DNA from: Bacteroidales bacterium
GTDB lineage: Bacteria > Bacteroidota > Bacteroidia > Bacteroidales > JAADJA01
Assembly (NCBI GenBank): GCA_020438105.1
Contig: JAGQVE010000007.1
Span: 1-64,000, forward strand
DNA length: 64,000 bases
Direction of reading: 5' to 3'
Each line of letters starts with the position of its first letter. Positions within the stretch are counted from its first letter, which is position 1. The notes beneath the pieces were generated by a model, which saw only the letters and a program-made list of their open reading frames with translations, had not been told where the DNA came from and did not search any database. The position numbers were made by a program, and so were the translations under genes. Shown here piece after piece: positions 27,024 through 35,939 of the stretch.

Positions 27024-27249
27024 TACAAACAGTTAGTTTAAGTAGCGGAAACGGAAGTGCAAAATTACAATTAATTAAATCACACCCCATTAACAGTTAA
27101 TTATTAAAAATTGTTTATCCGTTTATTGAAATATCTATTTTATCATCTTCAAACTCATAAACGATGTTGAAATGTTTGATGATAAATTTACGATTCAAAT
27201 ATTAAACCAACATGTATCATTTTTAATATTGCATATAAAATACTTGGTT

Positions 27250-28395
27250 ATGAGAATGGTTCTGATTTATTTTGGCTTTGTTATTTCATTAATTATCTCC
27301 TTTAATTCCAGCACTTTTCAGCCACAAACCAGAGTTAATGATGGGTATAAACATTATTCGGGCACACTTGATACAAACATGCTGATCACCTTTGATTTGC
27401 TTTCCCAAAATGGAACAATTACCGGTTATTATTATTATGGGTTTCCCGTGCCGGGAGATGAAGGCTTTTTCCAATATGGAAAAACAATGGCAGTTGTCGG
27501 AAATATTGAAGGAGAAAGGTTTGAAATCAGGGAAAAGATTAATCCCCAAAGTCGCTTTGTTGGTATATTTCAAGATAACGGAAACATGACCGGCAAATGG
27601 ATGCGACAAACATACCAGCAGGAAGTTAAATTTGAACTTGAAGAAAACTACAACCACGGAAGCATAAAGCTCAAATCAATGCACCATTATGACTATCATT
27701 ATGTTGAACAAAACAATATCACAAATAAAAACATGCCGAAGGCAGAAATTGATATCTCTTTTTTAGTTCCTGAGAATAAAAACAATCAGGTTGCGGACAC
27801 AATAAACTTTTATATTTCCCAATTTGCATCAGATACAACCATTCCCTTCACTACTTATGATAAACTAATGAAGGAAATGGCCAATTCATTTTTTAACTCC
27901 TACCAAACCACTACCGAAGGAATACCCAATATTGAGCTTTTATCATCTTTTAACTGGCAAAAGAAATATACCTCAGAGGTTCTTTATAATGATAATTACC
28001 TGCTTTCATTGCGACTCGAAAAATATGCTTACACAGGTGGCGCCCATGGTGTTGGGATTCAAAACAACCTGGTTTTTGATTTGAAAAAAAATCAGCGGAT
28101 ACTTTTAAATGACTTATTTTACGAAGGATTTGAACCTCGCCTAAATGCCTTAATCGATAAAAAGCTGCGGAAATTAAATGATCTTAATTCTGATGAAAAC
28201 CTTCAGAAGGCAGGATTTCTCATTGAAGAAATAGGTTTTACAAACAACTTTTTTTTGAACAACGACGGCATTGTATTTTATTACAATGTTTATGAAATTG
28301 CGCCATACGCGTCAGGGCCCCTTGAAATTGCGGTACCTTATTATGAACTTAGGGGCATATTAAAGGACCAGGGGCCAATTTCATGGATTCAATAA
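27250..28395 (+). CDS. Exported DUF4163/DUF3298 (RsiV-like) protein
   Basis: 381 aa from the ATG at 27250, chosen because it begins a good signal sequence (MRMVLIYFGFVISLIIS); the frame extends 26 codons further upstream without adding a recognisable element. The N-terminal third (about 30-130) is beta-rich with repeated GYYYYG-like strands. The C-terminal part (about 150-381) carries the DUF4163/DUF3298 hallmark YAYTGGAHG, then FDLKKNQRILLNDLFYEGFE and YYNVYEIAPYASGPLEIAVPYYEL. The fold is related to the lysozyme-binding part of RsiV anti-sigma factors, but no sigma-binding segment is visible. Periplasmic; function unknown. Confidence 0.72.
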   Translation: MRMVLIYFGFVISLIISFNSSTFQPQTRVNDGYKHYSGTLDTNMLITFDLLSQNGTITGYYYYGFPVPGDEGFFQYGKTMAVVGNIEGERFEIREKINPQSRFVGIFQDNGNMTGKWMRQTYQQEVKFELEENYNHGSIKLKSMHHYDYHYVEQNNITNKNMPKAEIDISFLVPENKNNQVADTINFYISQFASDTTIPFTTYDKLMKEMANSFFNSYQTTTEGIPNIELLSSFNWQKKYTSEVLYNDNYLLSLRLEKYAYTGGAHGVGIQNNLVFDLKKNQRILLNDLFYEGFEPRLNALIDKKLRKLNDLNSDENLQKAGFLIEEIGFTNNFFLNNDGIVFYYNVYEIAPYASGPLEIAVPYYELRGILKDQGPISWIQ

Positions 28396-28605
28396 TCCCG
28401 TTTTACGAATCATTATAATTGATTATTTCTGGGACTTTGATTTTCCAACATAGTTTTTCATTCTTTCATCAAATTGTCCAGAAAAAAATTCATTAATAAT
28501 TTCACCCGAATCAAAGCAAAACGAGATTTATTTTGTTTAAATAAAATTCCTACAGTTAAAAGTAACATTTCAACACTCATTCAGTTAAAAATCTAAAACG
28601 GTAAA

Positions 28606-29496
28606 ATGGCTACAAGAAAATTGATATTTGTGACGGGAGCTCACCGGTCAGGAACAACCTGGGTGGGCCAGATGATGTCATTGCCAACGCATATCCGAAA
28701 CATTCATGAACCTTTTAATATTGATGAGTCCCGAATTCATCCCTTACAATATTGGTTTGAATATGTGAGCCTCGATGATCCTATAGAGAAACAGGATGCA
28801 GTTTATAAGTATCTGAATGATCTTATTCAATTTAATGCAAACGGTTTAGCCAAGGAATTGGCAATGATAAGAGGGCCAAGAGATGTTTTAAGGTTTTTTA
28901 AGAGTGCTTATGAGCGTATTAACAAGCGACCATTGATCAAAGATCCATTGGCGATCATGTCAACAGAATGGATTGCCAAAAAATTCAAAGCTGATGTGGT
29001 TGTTATGGTTAGGCATCCGGCCGCATTTGTTGCAAGTATTAAAGTAAAACGATGGAAACACAGCTTCAGCCATTTTGTAGAACAGGAAAAGTTGATGAAA
29101 GAGCTTGCTCCATTTGAAAAACAAATAAGAGCCTTTGCAGAAAACCCACCAGATCTTATCGATCAGGGAATATTACTTTGGAATATTATTTATTATAAGG
29201 TAACCAAACTGCAAAGTAAGTATCCGAAATGGATCTTTGTCAGACATGAGGATTTATCCTTGAATCCTGTAGATGAATTCAGAAAGATCTACAAAAAGGT
29301 ACATCTGAATTTCACGAATCAAACCCGTAAAAAAATTCTGGATTCCACAACAGCAAAAAAATCAGACAGGCTTAAACGTGATTCGAAAAAAAACATCACT
29401 ACCTGGAAAAAAAGATTAACCCCTCAGGAAATCGACCGGGTGAAAAATGGCACCCATGAAATTTGGGAAAAATTCTACACCGAAAAAGATTGGTAA
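28606..29496 (+). CDS. Sulfotransferase-family protein
   Basis: 296 aa. The 5'-phosphosulfate loop is FVTGAHRSGTTWVGQMM (about 8-24), and VVMVRHPAAFVASIK provides the 3'-phosphate-binding Arg/Ser. WIFVRHEDLSLNP, a common sulfotransferase stretch, occurs near 210. It should transfer sulfate from PAPS to a hydroxyl or amino group of a glycan, lipid or small molecule. There is no signal peptide, so it acts on a cytoplasmic acceptor. It stands alone between the DUF3298 protein and gcvP; no PAPS-synthesis genes are in the window. Family is clear, acceptor unknown. Confidence 0.8.
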   Translation: MATRKLIFVTGAHRSGTTWVGQMMSLPTHIRNIHEPFNIDESRIHPLQYWFEYVSLDDPIEKQDAVYKYLNDLIQFNANGLAKELAMIRGPRDVLRFFKSAYERINKRPLIKDPLAIMSTEWIAKKFKADVVVMVRHPAAFVASIKVKRWKHSFSHFVEQEKLMKELAPFEKQIRAFAENPPDLIDQGILLWNIIYYKVTKLQSKYPKWIFVRHEDLSLNPVDEFRKIYKKVHLNFTNQTRKKILDSTTAKKSDRLKRDSKKNITTWKKRLTPQEIDRVKNGTHEIWEKFYTEKDW

Positions 29497-29544
29497 TAGC
29501 TCTCCTATTTTGAAAATCAACAAGTCAAGCTTTTTATTGTTATT

Positions 29545-29554
29545 TTGTTAACAA
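29545..29554. repeat. 10-bp palindrome upstream of gcvP
   Basis: TTGTTAACAA is a perfect palindrome about 85 bp before the gcvP ATG. It has the same half-site (TTGTTAA/TTAACAA) as the candidate operator of ptb. The motif is AT-rich and could be chance. Confidence 0.3.
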
Positions 29555-29562
29555 TTTCGAAT

Positions 29563-29597
29563 TTTGCTTTTAATATTTGGTAAGATTTATAATTTTG
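29563..29597 (+). promoter_or_regulatory. Probable gcvP promoter
   Basis: TTTG (29563-29566) and TAATTTTG (29590-29597) are 23 bp apart, at the long end of the Bacteroidota spacing. The -7 element lies about 40 bp before the ATG. No glycine riboswitch fold was seen in the leader. Confidence 0.45.
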
Positions 29598-29638
29598 CGA
29601 GCAAAATTTATTGATGTCTATACAATTATAATAAGCTG

Positions 29639-32509
29639 ATGATTACTAACAATTTCATACACAAACACAACGGACCGAGAGGTTCTGAAATTGACTTTAT
29701 GCTCGATCAAATTGGTGTGAGCAGTATTGAGGAACTTATTGATCAAACAGTGCCTGCCAGCATCAGGCTAAAGAAACCACTGGCAATAGGTTCTGGCATT
29801 AATGAATATGAATACATAAAACATCTTAAGGGTCTGGCTTCCAGAAATAAAATTTATAAATCATATATTGGATTGGGCTATTACAATACAATTCTACCTG
29901 GAGTTATTCAAAGAAATGTGCTGGAAAACCCGGGATGGTATACCTCCTATACGCCATACCAGGCAGAGATAAGCCAGGGCCGGCTTGAGGCATTACTGAA
30001 CTTCCAAACCATGATCAGTGATTTAACCGGATTGCCGATTGCAAATTCCTCCCTGCTTGATGAGGCTACGGCTGCTGCTGAAGCAATGATCATGCTTTTT
30101 AACGGAAGAAGCAGGGCTAAAGTCAAGGCTGGAGCCAATAAATTCCTTGTTTCAGAAAATCTTTTCCCTCAAACCATAGCCCTGTTGCAAACCCGCGCCA
30201 ATCCACTTGGCATTGAACTTGAAATAGGGGATCACAATCAATTAGCATTCGGGGAGGATATATTTGGCCTCATCATTCAATACCCTGATCAGTTTGGAAA
30301 GATAGAAAATTTTGAAGCTTTATCAGCAAGGGCCCATCAATCAGAAATTGATGTTATAGTTGCCGCTGATCTTTTGAGTTTAACTTTATTAAAAGCACCC
30401 GGGGAATGGGGTGCTGACGTTGTTGTTGGTTCATCTCAACGATTTGGAATACCCATGGGATTTGGTGGCCCGCATGCCGGATATTTTGCAACAACTGAAA
30501 AATACAAACGCAATATTCCCGGAAGGATCATAGGAATATCAATTGATGCCAATGGTAATCGCGCACTTCGAATGGCGTTGCAGACAAGGGAACAACATAT
30601 TAAGCGCGAAAAGGCAACCTCCAATATTTGCACAGCACAAGCATTACTTGCTTCTATGGCCGGATTTTACGCGGTGTATCATGGCCCGGTTGGCTTAAGA
30701 AACATTGCACAGGATATCCATAAAATGGCCTGCATACTCAATAAAGCAATTCCGGCATATGGATTTAAGGTACTCAACAAGTATTTCTTTGATACTTTAT
30801 TAGTTCAACTTCCGGAGAATTTTGACCAAAGTAAATTACTCCGGATCGCACGTAATAATCAGGTAAATTTCAGGTATATTAGTAAATCTCAAATCGGTAT
30901 TTCGCTCGACGAAACCACTTCAATGGAAGATATAAATACTATCGTAAGTATTCTAGCTGCTGCCAATAACAAACCATTTGAAAACCCAGTTACTGAAATT
31001 GAAATATGTGATACGCTACCGGCTGATCTTAACAGAAATACGCCGTTCCTAACACATGATGTTTTCAACTCATATCATTCAGAAACCGAAATGATGCGGT
31101 ACCTGAAAACGCTGGAAAATAAAGACCTGGCACTAAACAGAACCATGATACCTCTGGGATCATGCACAATGAAACTGAATGCCGCTGCCGAATTATTTTC
31201 ATTAAGTTGGCCTGAATTTGGAGAAATTCATCCATTTGTACCGCGTGATCAAGTGGCAGGTTATCTTGAGTTGATCCAAAATCTGGAAAGAGACTTATGT
31301 GAAGTAACAGGGTTTGATGCAGTATCGTTTCAGCCAAATTCCGGTGCATCTGGCGAACATACCGGCTTGCTGGTCATTCATGAATATCTTAAATCTATCG
31401 GACAGGGGCATCGTAATATTTGTCTTATTCCGGCATCAGCTCATGGAACCAATCCTGCTTCATCTGTGATGGCAGGTTTCGAAGTAGTTGTGGTTAAATG
31501 TGATGACAATGGGAATATTGATGTGGATGATTTAAAATCAAAGGCCGGTCAACATGCCGATAATCTTGCAGCAACCATGATCACCTATCCATCAACGCAT
31601 GGTGTTTTTGAAGAAAGCATTCTCGAAATCATTGATATCATCCACCAAAAAGGGGGGCAGGTATATATGGATGGAGCCAACATGAATGCTCAGGTTGGAC
31701 TTACTAATCCAGGAATAATCGGGGCCGATGTATGCCATTTAAATCTACATAAAACCTTCGCAATTCCTCATGGCGGAGGAGGACCCGGAGTTGGACCAAT
31801 CGGCGTTGCCAAACATCTTGCTCCATTTTTACCTACACATCCGTTTTTCGAAACAGGTGGTAAAAAAGGCATTAGTCCGGTGGCTGCAGCTCCTTTCGGA
31901 AGTGCATCCATATTACCAATTTCGTACGGGTATATAAAAATGTTGGGTGGTGAAGGTTTAAAAAATGCAACAGAAACAGCCATCCTAAATGCCAATTACC
32001 TGAAAGTAAAACTGGAACCCTACTTTAAAATATTGTACACCGGAAGAAATGGACGCGTTGCCCATGAAATGATCCTTGATTGCAATGCCTTCAGTAAAAC
32101 TGCAAATATCACGGTAATTGATATTGCCAAACGATTAATGGATTATGGATTTCATGCTCCCACCGTCGCTTTCCCGGTACATGGAACTTTAATGGTGGAA
32201 CCTACTGAAAGCGAGCCCCTAAAAGAGCTGGATCGATTTATTGACGCTATGATCAAGATAAGATCAGAAATTGCTTCAGTTGAATCAAAACAGGATGACC
32301 AAAATAATAACATTATCAAAAATGCGCCGCATACCCTGGAAATGGTGATGGATTCAAGCTGGAACAGAGCTTATACACCTCATGAGGCTGCATTTCCGGT
32401 AACATTTAACAATCCGGCCAAATACTGGCCGCCGGTAACCCGGATAGATGACGCTTATGGCGACAGAAATCTTGTTTGTACCTGCTTGCCAATAGAAGCA
32501 TATGAATAA
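29639..32509 (+). CDS. gcvP: Glycine dehydrogenase (decarboxylating), P-protein
   Basis: 956 aa, the fused single-chain P-protein of the glycine cleavage system. Both halves of the aspartate-aminotransferase fold are present. The N-terminal half shows [20 protein letters not shown] and [10 protein letters not shown]; the C-terminal half shows [25 protein letters not shown], and the pyridoxal-phosphate lysine in NLHKTF (about K705), followed by a glycine-rich loop ([11 protein letters not shown]). It decarboxylates glycine and loads the aminomethyl group on lipoyl-GcvH. gcvH and gcvT are not in the window. It appears monocistronic. Confidence 0.95.
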   Translation: MITNNFIHKHNGPRGSEIDFMLDQIGVSSIEELIDQTVPASIRLKKPLAIGSGINEYEYIKHLKGLASRNKIYKSYIGLGYYNTILPGVIQRNVLENPGWYTSYTPYQAEISQGRLEALLNFQTMISDLTGLPIANSSLLDEATAAAEAMIMLFNGRSRAKVKAGANKFLVSENLFPQTIALLQTRANPLGIELEIGDHNQLAFGEDIFGLIIQYPDQFGKIENFEALSARAHQSEIDVIVAADLLSLTLLKAPGEWGADVVVGSSQRFGIPMGFGGPHAGYFATTEKYKRNIPGRIIGISIDANGNRALRMALQTREQHIKREKATSNICTAQALLASMAGFYAVYHGPVGLRNIAQDIHKMACILNKAIPAYGFKVLNKYFFDTLLVQLPENFDQSKLLRIARNNQVNFRYISKSQIGISLDETTSMEDINTIVSILAAANNKPFENPVTEIEICDTLPADLNRNTPFLTHDVFNSYHSETEMMRYLKTLENKDLALNRTMIPLGSCTMKLNAAAELFSLSWPEFGEIHPFVPRDQVAGYLELIQNLERDLCEVTGFDAVSFQPNSGASGEHTGLLVIHEYLKSIGQGHRNICLIPASAHGTNPASSVMAGFEVVVVKCDDNGNIDVDDLKSKAGQHADNLAATMITYPSTHGVFEESILEIIDIIHQKGGQVYMDGANMNAQVGLTNPGIIGADVCHLNLHKTFAIPHGGGGPGVGPIGVAKHLAPFLPTHPFFETGGKKGISPVAAAPFGSASILPISYGYIKMLGGEGLKNATETAILNANYLKVKLEPYFKILYTGRNGRVAHEMILDCNAFSKTANITVIDIAKRLMDYGFHAPTVAFPVHGTLMVEPTESEPLKELDRFIDAMIKIRSEIASVESKQDDQNNNIIKNAPHTLEMVMDSSWNRAYTPHEAAFPVTFNNPAKYWPPVTRIDDAYGDRNLVCTCLPIEAYE

Positions 32510-32645
32510 GCCAAGTCCTGATCAATTCCATTGATTTGATTTCCTGGCATTTCATTCACTTCACTGATAAATTAAATGTAAAAACTTGCATTAGTGTTTG
32601 CATATGAATACATTTGCATGTTGATCGTTTGATTAATTAAATTTT

Positions 32646-32933
32646 ATGAGTGAAGCCTTAACTAAAATTCAGGGAATTAAAAAAGAAATCAAAGCCCTGA
32701 TTAGCAAACAGGCGGAGCTTAATACTGAAATTGAAACCCTGAAACAGGTACAAAAAACCCTGAAGGGTGAAGTTGAAGGACATTTAAAAACTATAGAAAA
32801 CTTAATAGAAAAAAACAAAACTTTAGAACTGGCAAAATCGTTAAAACAAGGCGAAGGGAACCGTGACGTGAAAAAGCGTATCGACGAGATGGTGCGGGAG
32901 ATTGATAAATGCATCGAACTGTTAAACAAATAA
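32646..32933 (+). CDS. Small coiled-coil protein upstream of zapA
   Basis: 95 aa, almost entirely charged helix (about 10-65 gives heptad-like Leu/Ile spacing: LISKQAELNTEIETLKQV), with no signal or membrane segment. I do not recognise a named family. Size, coiled-coil character and position 24 bp before zapA suggest a division-associated accessory coiled coil similar in style to ZapB, but that is inference. The codon use resembles its neighbours and the frame is intact. Confidence 0.65.
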   Translation: MSEALTKIQGIKKEIKALISKQAELNTEIETLKQVQKTLKGEVEGHLKTIENLIEKNKTLELAKSLKQGEGNRDVKKRIDEMVREIDKCIELLNK

Positions 32934-32957
32934 TCAATCGTAGTGGGGAGAAAGTGA

Positions 32958-33254
32958 ATGGATGAATTAACAATATCAGTAACAATAGCCGACAGACCAT
33001 ACAGGTTGACGATCAGAAGAGAAGAAGAAGAAATGATCAGAAAGGCAGCAATTGAAATTAATAAAAAGTTAAAGCAATATTCCGATAATTACGCGTTTAA
33101 TGATAAGCAGGATTTACTTGCGATGGTAGCTCTGGAAAAGACAACAAACGCTTTACAATCTGAGATAGAACTGGAGAAAAATGAGAGGGAATTATTGTTG
33201 GAACTATCTGATATTGAAAACGAATTCAAGAAATTAAGAGAAGCAGATTATTAA
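32958..33254 (+). CDS. zapA: Cell division protein ZapA
   Basis: 98 aa. The N-terminal beta-strand domain reads ISVTIADRPYRLTIRREEEE and is followed by a long coiled coil (about 30-95), the normal ZapA layout and length. It bundles FtsZ protofilaments at mid-cell through dimers and tetramers. It is preceded after 24 bp by the small coiled-coil gene and followed by a structured RNA locus and rny. The zapA-ssrS neighbourhood is known in Proteobacteria and supports the 6S RNA call next door. Confidence 0.85.
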   Translation: MDELTISVTIADRPYRLTIRREEEEMIRKAAIEINKKLKQYSDNYAFNDKQDLLAMVALEKTTNALQSEIELEKNERELLLELSDIENEFKKLREADY

Positions 33255-33303
33255 AAGTTCGCGTTCTTTGAAAAAAATAAACCCGAAAGGGTTTCAATCT
33301 AAT

Positions 33304-33506
33304 ACCCGCATTTATTCAATAATGTTTGTAAACTCAACATTACAATCATCAGGGAATGCTCAAGGATTTGTAGGACAGGCCTCAGCTCTGGTCTTTTGAT
33401 CAGGGATTTCTGTTAGCTCAGAAACAGTGGACGTTCGAAAGATCTGGCTACCCTAAACGTGTCTTATAGGGGTTTACGTAACTCCTTGAATAATGCGGGT
33501 TTTTTT
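33304..33506 (+). ncRNA. ssrS: Probable 6S RNA
   Basis: About 200 nt in the 285-bp zapA-rny gap. Its 5' end CCCGCATTTATTCAA (33305-33319) pairs with 3' TTGAATAATGCGGG (33486-33499, one bulge), and GTAAAC (33328-33333) pairs with GTTTAC (33472-33477) further in, so the whole unit folds as one long, bulged rod with an inner hairpin region (for example TTTCTG/CAGAAA). The closing stem ends in a T-run (33500-33506), so it doubles as terminator. Length, rod shape and location next to zapA fit 6S RNA, the RNA polymerase mimic. I cannot run a covariance search, so the family is inferred from architecture. Confidence 0.7.
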
Positions 33507-33539
33507 ATGTCCCTCCCCTTCCCACTAAATACTAAATAT

Positions 33540-35081
33540 ATGGATCTATTAATCATGATTATTGTAGGGATTGCAGGTTTGGTAATGGGTTTCCTGATTA
33601 CCTCCACCGTACTCCGTAAGAAGGTAGAGAAAAAGAGTGAGATGATACTTCAGGAGGCTGAAGAAAAAGGAGAAGTAAAGAAAAAGGAGAAAATTCTGCA
33701 GGCAAAAGAAAAATTCTTGCAACTGAAAGCAGAGCACGAAAAGTTCATCCAGGAGAAAAACGTTCAGGTACAAGCCAACGAAAATCGTTTGAAACAGAGA
33801 GAAGCTGTGTTTTCGCAACGGGTGGAAGAATTAAAGCGGAAGCAGAAAGAAGTGGATACCATTCGTGAGAACCTCAATGCCCAACTCGACCTGGTAAATA
33901 AAAAACAACAGGAACTTGAAAAATCGCACAAAAAACAAGTAGAAATACTGGAACAAATCAGCGGGCTCTCTGCCCAGGATGCAAAATCACAGCTTATTGA
34001 AACATTAAAAGATGAAGCTAAATCTGAGGCGATGATTCATGTTAGCGAAATTATTGATGAAGCTAAAATCACGGCCAACAGAGAAGCTAAAAAAGTGGTG
34101 ATCGAAACCATTCAGCGTACTGCAACTGAACATGCCATTGAAAATTCTGTATCGGTTTTCAATATAGATAATGATGAGATCAAAGGGCGTATTATTGGGC
34201 GCGAAGGTAGAAATATCAGAACATTGGAAGCTCTTACAGGAGTTGAAATCATTATTGATGACTCACCGGATGCAATCATTCTTTCATCATTTGATCCTGT
34301 GCGGCGCGAAATTGCCAGGCAATCATTGCATAAACTTGTTACCGACGGACGCATCCATCCTGCCCGTATTGAAGAGGTTGTAATGAAAACCAAAAAGCAA
34401 ATTGAGCAGGATATAATTGAAGCAGGTAAAAGAGCAACCATTGATCTCGGAATTCATGGTATGCATCATGAATTGATCAGAATGGTTGGTAAAATGAAAT
34501 ACCGCTCTTCATATGGTCAAAACTTGCTGCAGCATTCCAAGGAAGTAGCTAATTTGTGTGCAACCATGGCTGCCGAACTGGGATTAAATCCCAAACTTGC
34601 CAAACGGGCAGGTTTGCTGCACGATATTGGCAAGGTACCTGACAATGAACCAGAACTGCCACATGCATTACTCGGAATGAAGTTAGCGGAAAGATTTAAA
34701 GAGAAACAAGATGTATGTAATGCAATTGGGGCTCACCATGATGAAGTTGAAATGGAAAACCTGATCGCTCCAATCGTTCAGGTTTGTGATGCTATATCAG
34801 GAGCCAGACCCGGCGCACGCCGTGAAGTTGTGGAAGCTTACATACAGCGATTGAATAAGCTCGAAGAATTGGCACTGGCTTACCCGGGCGTAATTAAAAC
34901 TTATGCTATTCAGGCTGGTCGTGAACTCAGGGTTATCGTTGGAGCCGATAAAGTAAGTGATCAGGAAGCCAATCAAATTTCTTTTGATTTGAGTAAAAAA
35001 ATCCAGGATGAAATGACCTATCCCGGACAAATTAAAATAACGGTGATCAGAGAAACAAGGGCAATCAGTTTTGCCAAATAA
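33540..35081 (+). CDS. rny: Ribonuclease Y
   Basis: 513 aa from the ATG at 33540. The frame extends upstream to 33459, but that extension crosses the 6S RNA terminator stem and has no family resemblance. The N-terminal membrane anchor is [15 protein letters not shown], then a long coiled coil (about 30-180), a KH domain with [20 protein letters not shown], and an HD domain with LLHDIGKV and AHHDEVE. It initiates mRNA decay by endonucleolytic cleavage at the inner membrane. Length is normal for RNase Y. A bidirectional terminator follows at the stop. Confidence 0.93.
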   Translation: MDLLIMIIVGIAGLVMGFLITSTVLRKKVEKKSEMILQEAEEKGEVKKKEKILQAKEKFLQLKAEHEKFIQEKNVQVQANENRLKQREAVFSQRVEELKRKQKEVDTIRENLNAQLDLVNKKQQELEKSHKKQVEILEQISGLSAQDAKSQLIETLKDEAKSEAMIHVSEIIDEAKITANREAKKVVIETIQRTATEHAIENSVSVFNIDNDEIKGRIIGREGRNIRTLEALTGVEIIIDDSPDAIILSSFDPVRREIARQSLHKLVTDGRIHPARIEEVVMKTKKQIEQDIIEAGKRATIDLGIHGMHHELIRMVGKMKYRSSYGQNLLQHSKEVANLCATMAAELGLNPKLAKRAGLLHDIGKVPDNEPELPHALLGMKLAERFKEKQDVCNAIGAHHDEVEMENLIAPIVQVCDAISGARPGARREVVEAYIQRLNKLEELALAYPGVIKTYAIQAGRELRVIVGADKVSDQEANQISFDLSKKIQDEMTYPGQIKITVIRETRAISFAK

Positions 35082-35116
35082 AAAAAACCGGAACTTTTTA
35101 AGTTCCGGTTTTTTTT
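35081..35116. terminator. Bidirectional terminator between rny and the Rrf2 gene
   Basis: A-rich lead plus CCGGAACTT (35088-35096), loop TTT, AAGTTCCGG (35100-35108) and T8: a strong hairpin that reads as a terminator on both strands. It abuts both stop codons. Confidence 0.85.
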
Positions 35117-35519
35117 ATCCATTTACATATTTATCAAGCGTTTCGGCTTTCATGTAATTTACAAATTCCTCAGTAAGTTTGCGGGTGACATTGTTAAAAA
35201 TACACCGATTAAACGGGCACACCGGATTATCAAGCGGACAATCACCAATATCAATTTTCCCTTCGATAGACTCATACAAATCGAGCAAAGAAATATCCTT
35301 GGGTTCCTTTTTAAGAACAAATCCTCCGGTAGGTCCTCTGTGCGAATGCAAAAATCCATCTTTTACCAATCGCTGCATTACCTTGGCAACATGATGTTTT
35401 GAACTTTTTAGCTTATCTGAAATCTGAACAACATTAACCAAATCGTCTGACTGAGCTACGATTACCATACCATGCAAGGCTATAAAGGCAGCTTCTGAAA
35501 ATTGAATAACATGTGCCAT
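35115..35519 (-). CDS. Rrf2-family regulator with three cysteines (Fe-S type)
   Basis: 134 aa. An N-terminal winged helix (about 5-60) has recognition-region residues SDKLKSSKHHVAKVMQRLVKDGFL and the wing HRGPTGGF typical of Rrf2/IscR/NsrR. A dimerisation helix follows, then three cysteines C94, C101 and C106 in GDCPLDNPVCPFNRC, the position where IscR and NsrR hold an iron-sulfur cluster. It is likely a redox, nitric-oxide or iron-sulfur responsive repressor. A 57-aa winged-helix gene lies 8 bp upstream on the same strand, and the two are probably co-transcribed. Cluster type is inferred. Confidence 0.83.
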   Translation of the reverse strand: MAHVIQFSEAAFIALHGMVIVAQSDDLVNVVQISDKLKSSKHHVAKVMQRLVKDGFLHSHRGPTGGFVLKKEPKDISLLDLYESIEGKIDIGDCPLDNPVCPFNRCIFNNVTRKLTEEFVNYMKAETLDKYVNG

Positions 35520-35527
35520 TGCCGTAA

Positions 35528-35701
35528 TTATTTTTTAATTGCGTAATAACATTTTTTAGGGCTGTCAATTATTTCACTCGCCTTCAGTTTTTTGATAACC
35601 TTATCCACCTCTTTTTTATCTAACCCCGACGCTTCTGCAATTTCTCCTGATTTCATTGGAGTTGATGACTGTTTTAAAACATTAAGAACCTTATCTTCCA
35701 T
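35528..35701 (-). CDS. 57-aa winged-helix small protein
   Basis: A 57-codon frame starts at the ATG complementary to 35699-35701 and ends 8 bp before the Rrf2 gene. It reads MEDKVLNVLKQSS, MKSGEIAEASGLDKKEVDK, VIKKLKASEIIDSPKKCYY and ends with a basic tail: helix, helix-turn-helix, then a short beta wing. This is a minimal winged-helix DNA-binding domain with no effector part. A TATTTTTG -7-like element lies on the minus strand at 35730-35737. Function is not known. It may co-regulate with Rrf2 or act as its accessory; the intact frame and position argue that it is real. Confidence 0.75.
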   Translation of the reverse strand: MEDKVLNVLKQSSTPMKSGEIAEASGLDKKEVDKVIKKLKASEIIDSPKKCYYAIKK

Positions 35702-35939
35702 TTCTATTTGGTATTAAATTACTGATTAGCAAAAATATTGAAATTTATTTTCAGACATATATTATACAAATAGATTCAACTGTCATATTCAGTTACAGAA
35801 TACTACATTTCAACAACTTACAAAATCCGGGAGACGCATTATATATATTCATTCCAAATAACATTTCGAAGTAAGAAATACTTAAATCTTACCTATCATT
35901 TTAAATATTAAATTTGAAGCCTCGTTACCAAATGGTGTT

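Noticed and set aside
27172..27249. Upstream start adding 26 residues to the DUF3298-type protein
   Set aside because: The extension has no signal-peptide character and the downstream ATG begins a good one.
29497..29638. Glycine riboswitch before gcvP
   Set aside because: No tandem aptamer or conserved core could be traced in the 142-bp leader.
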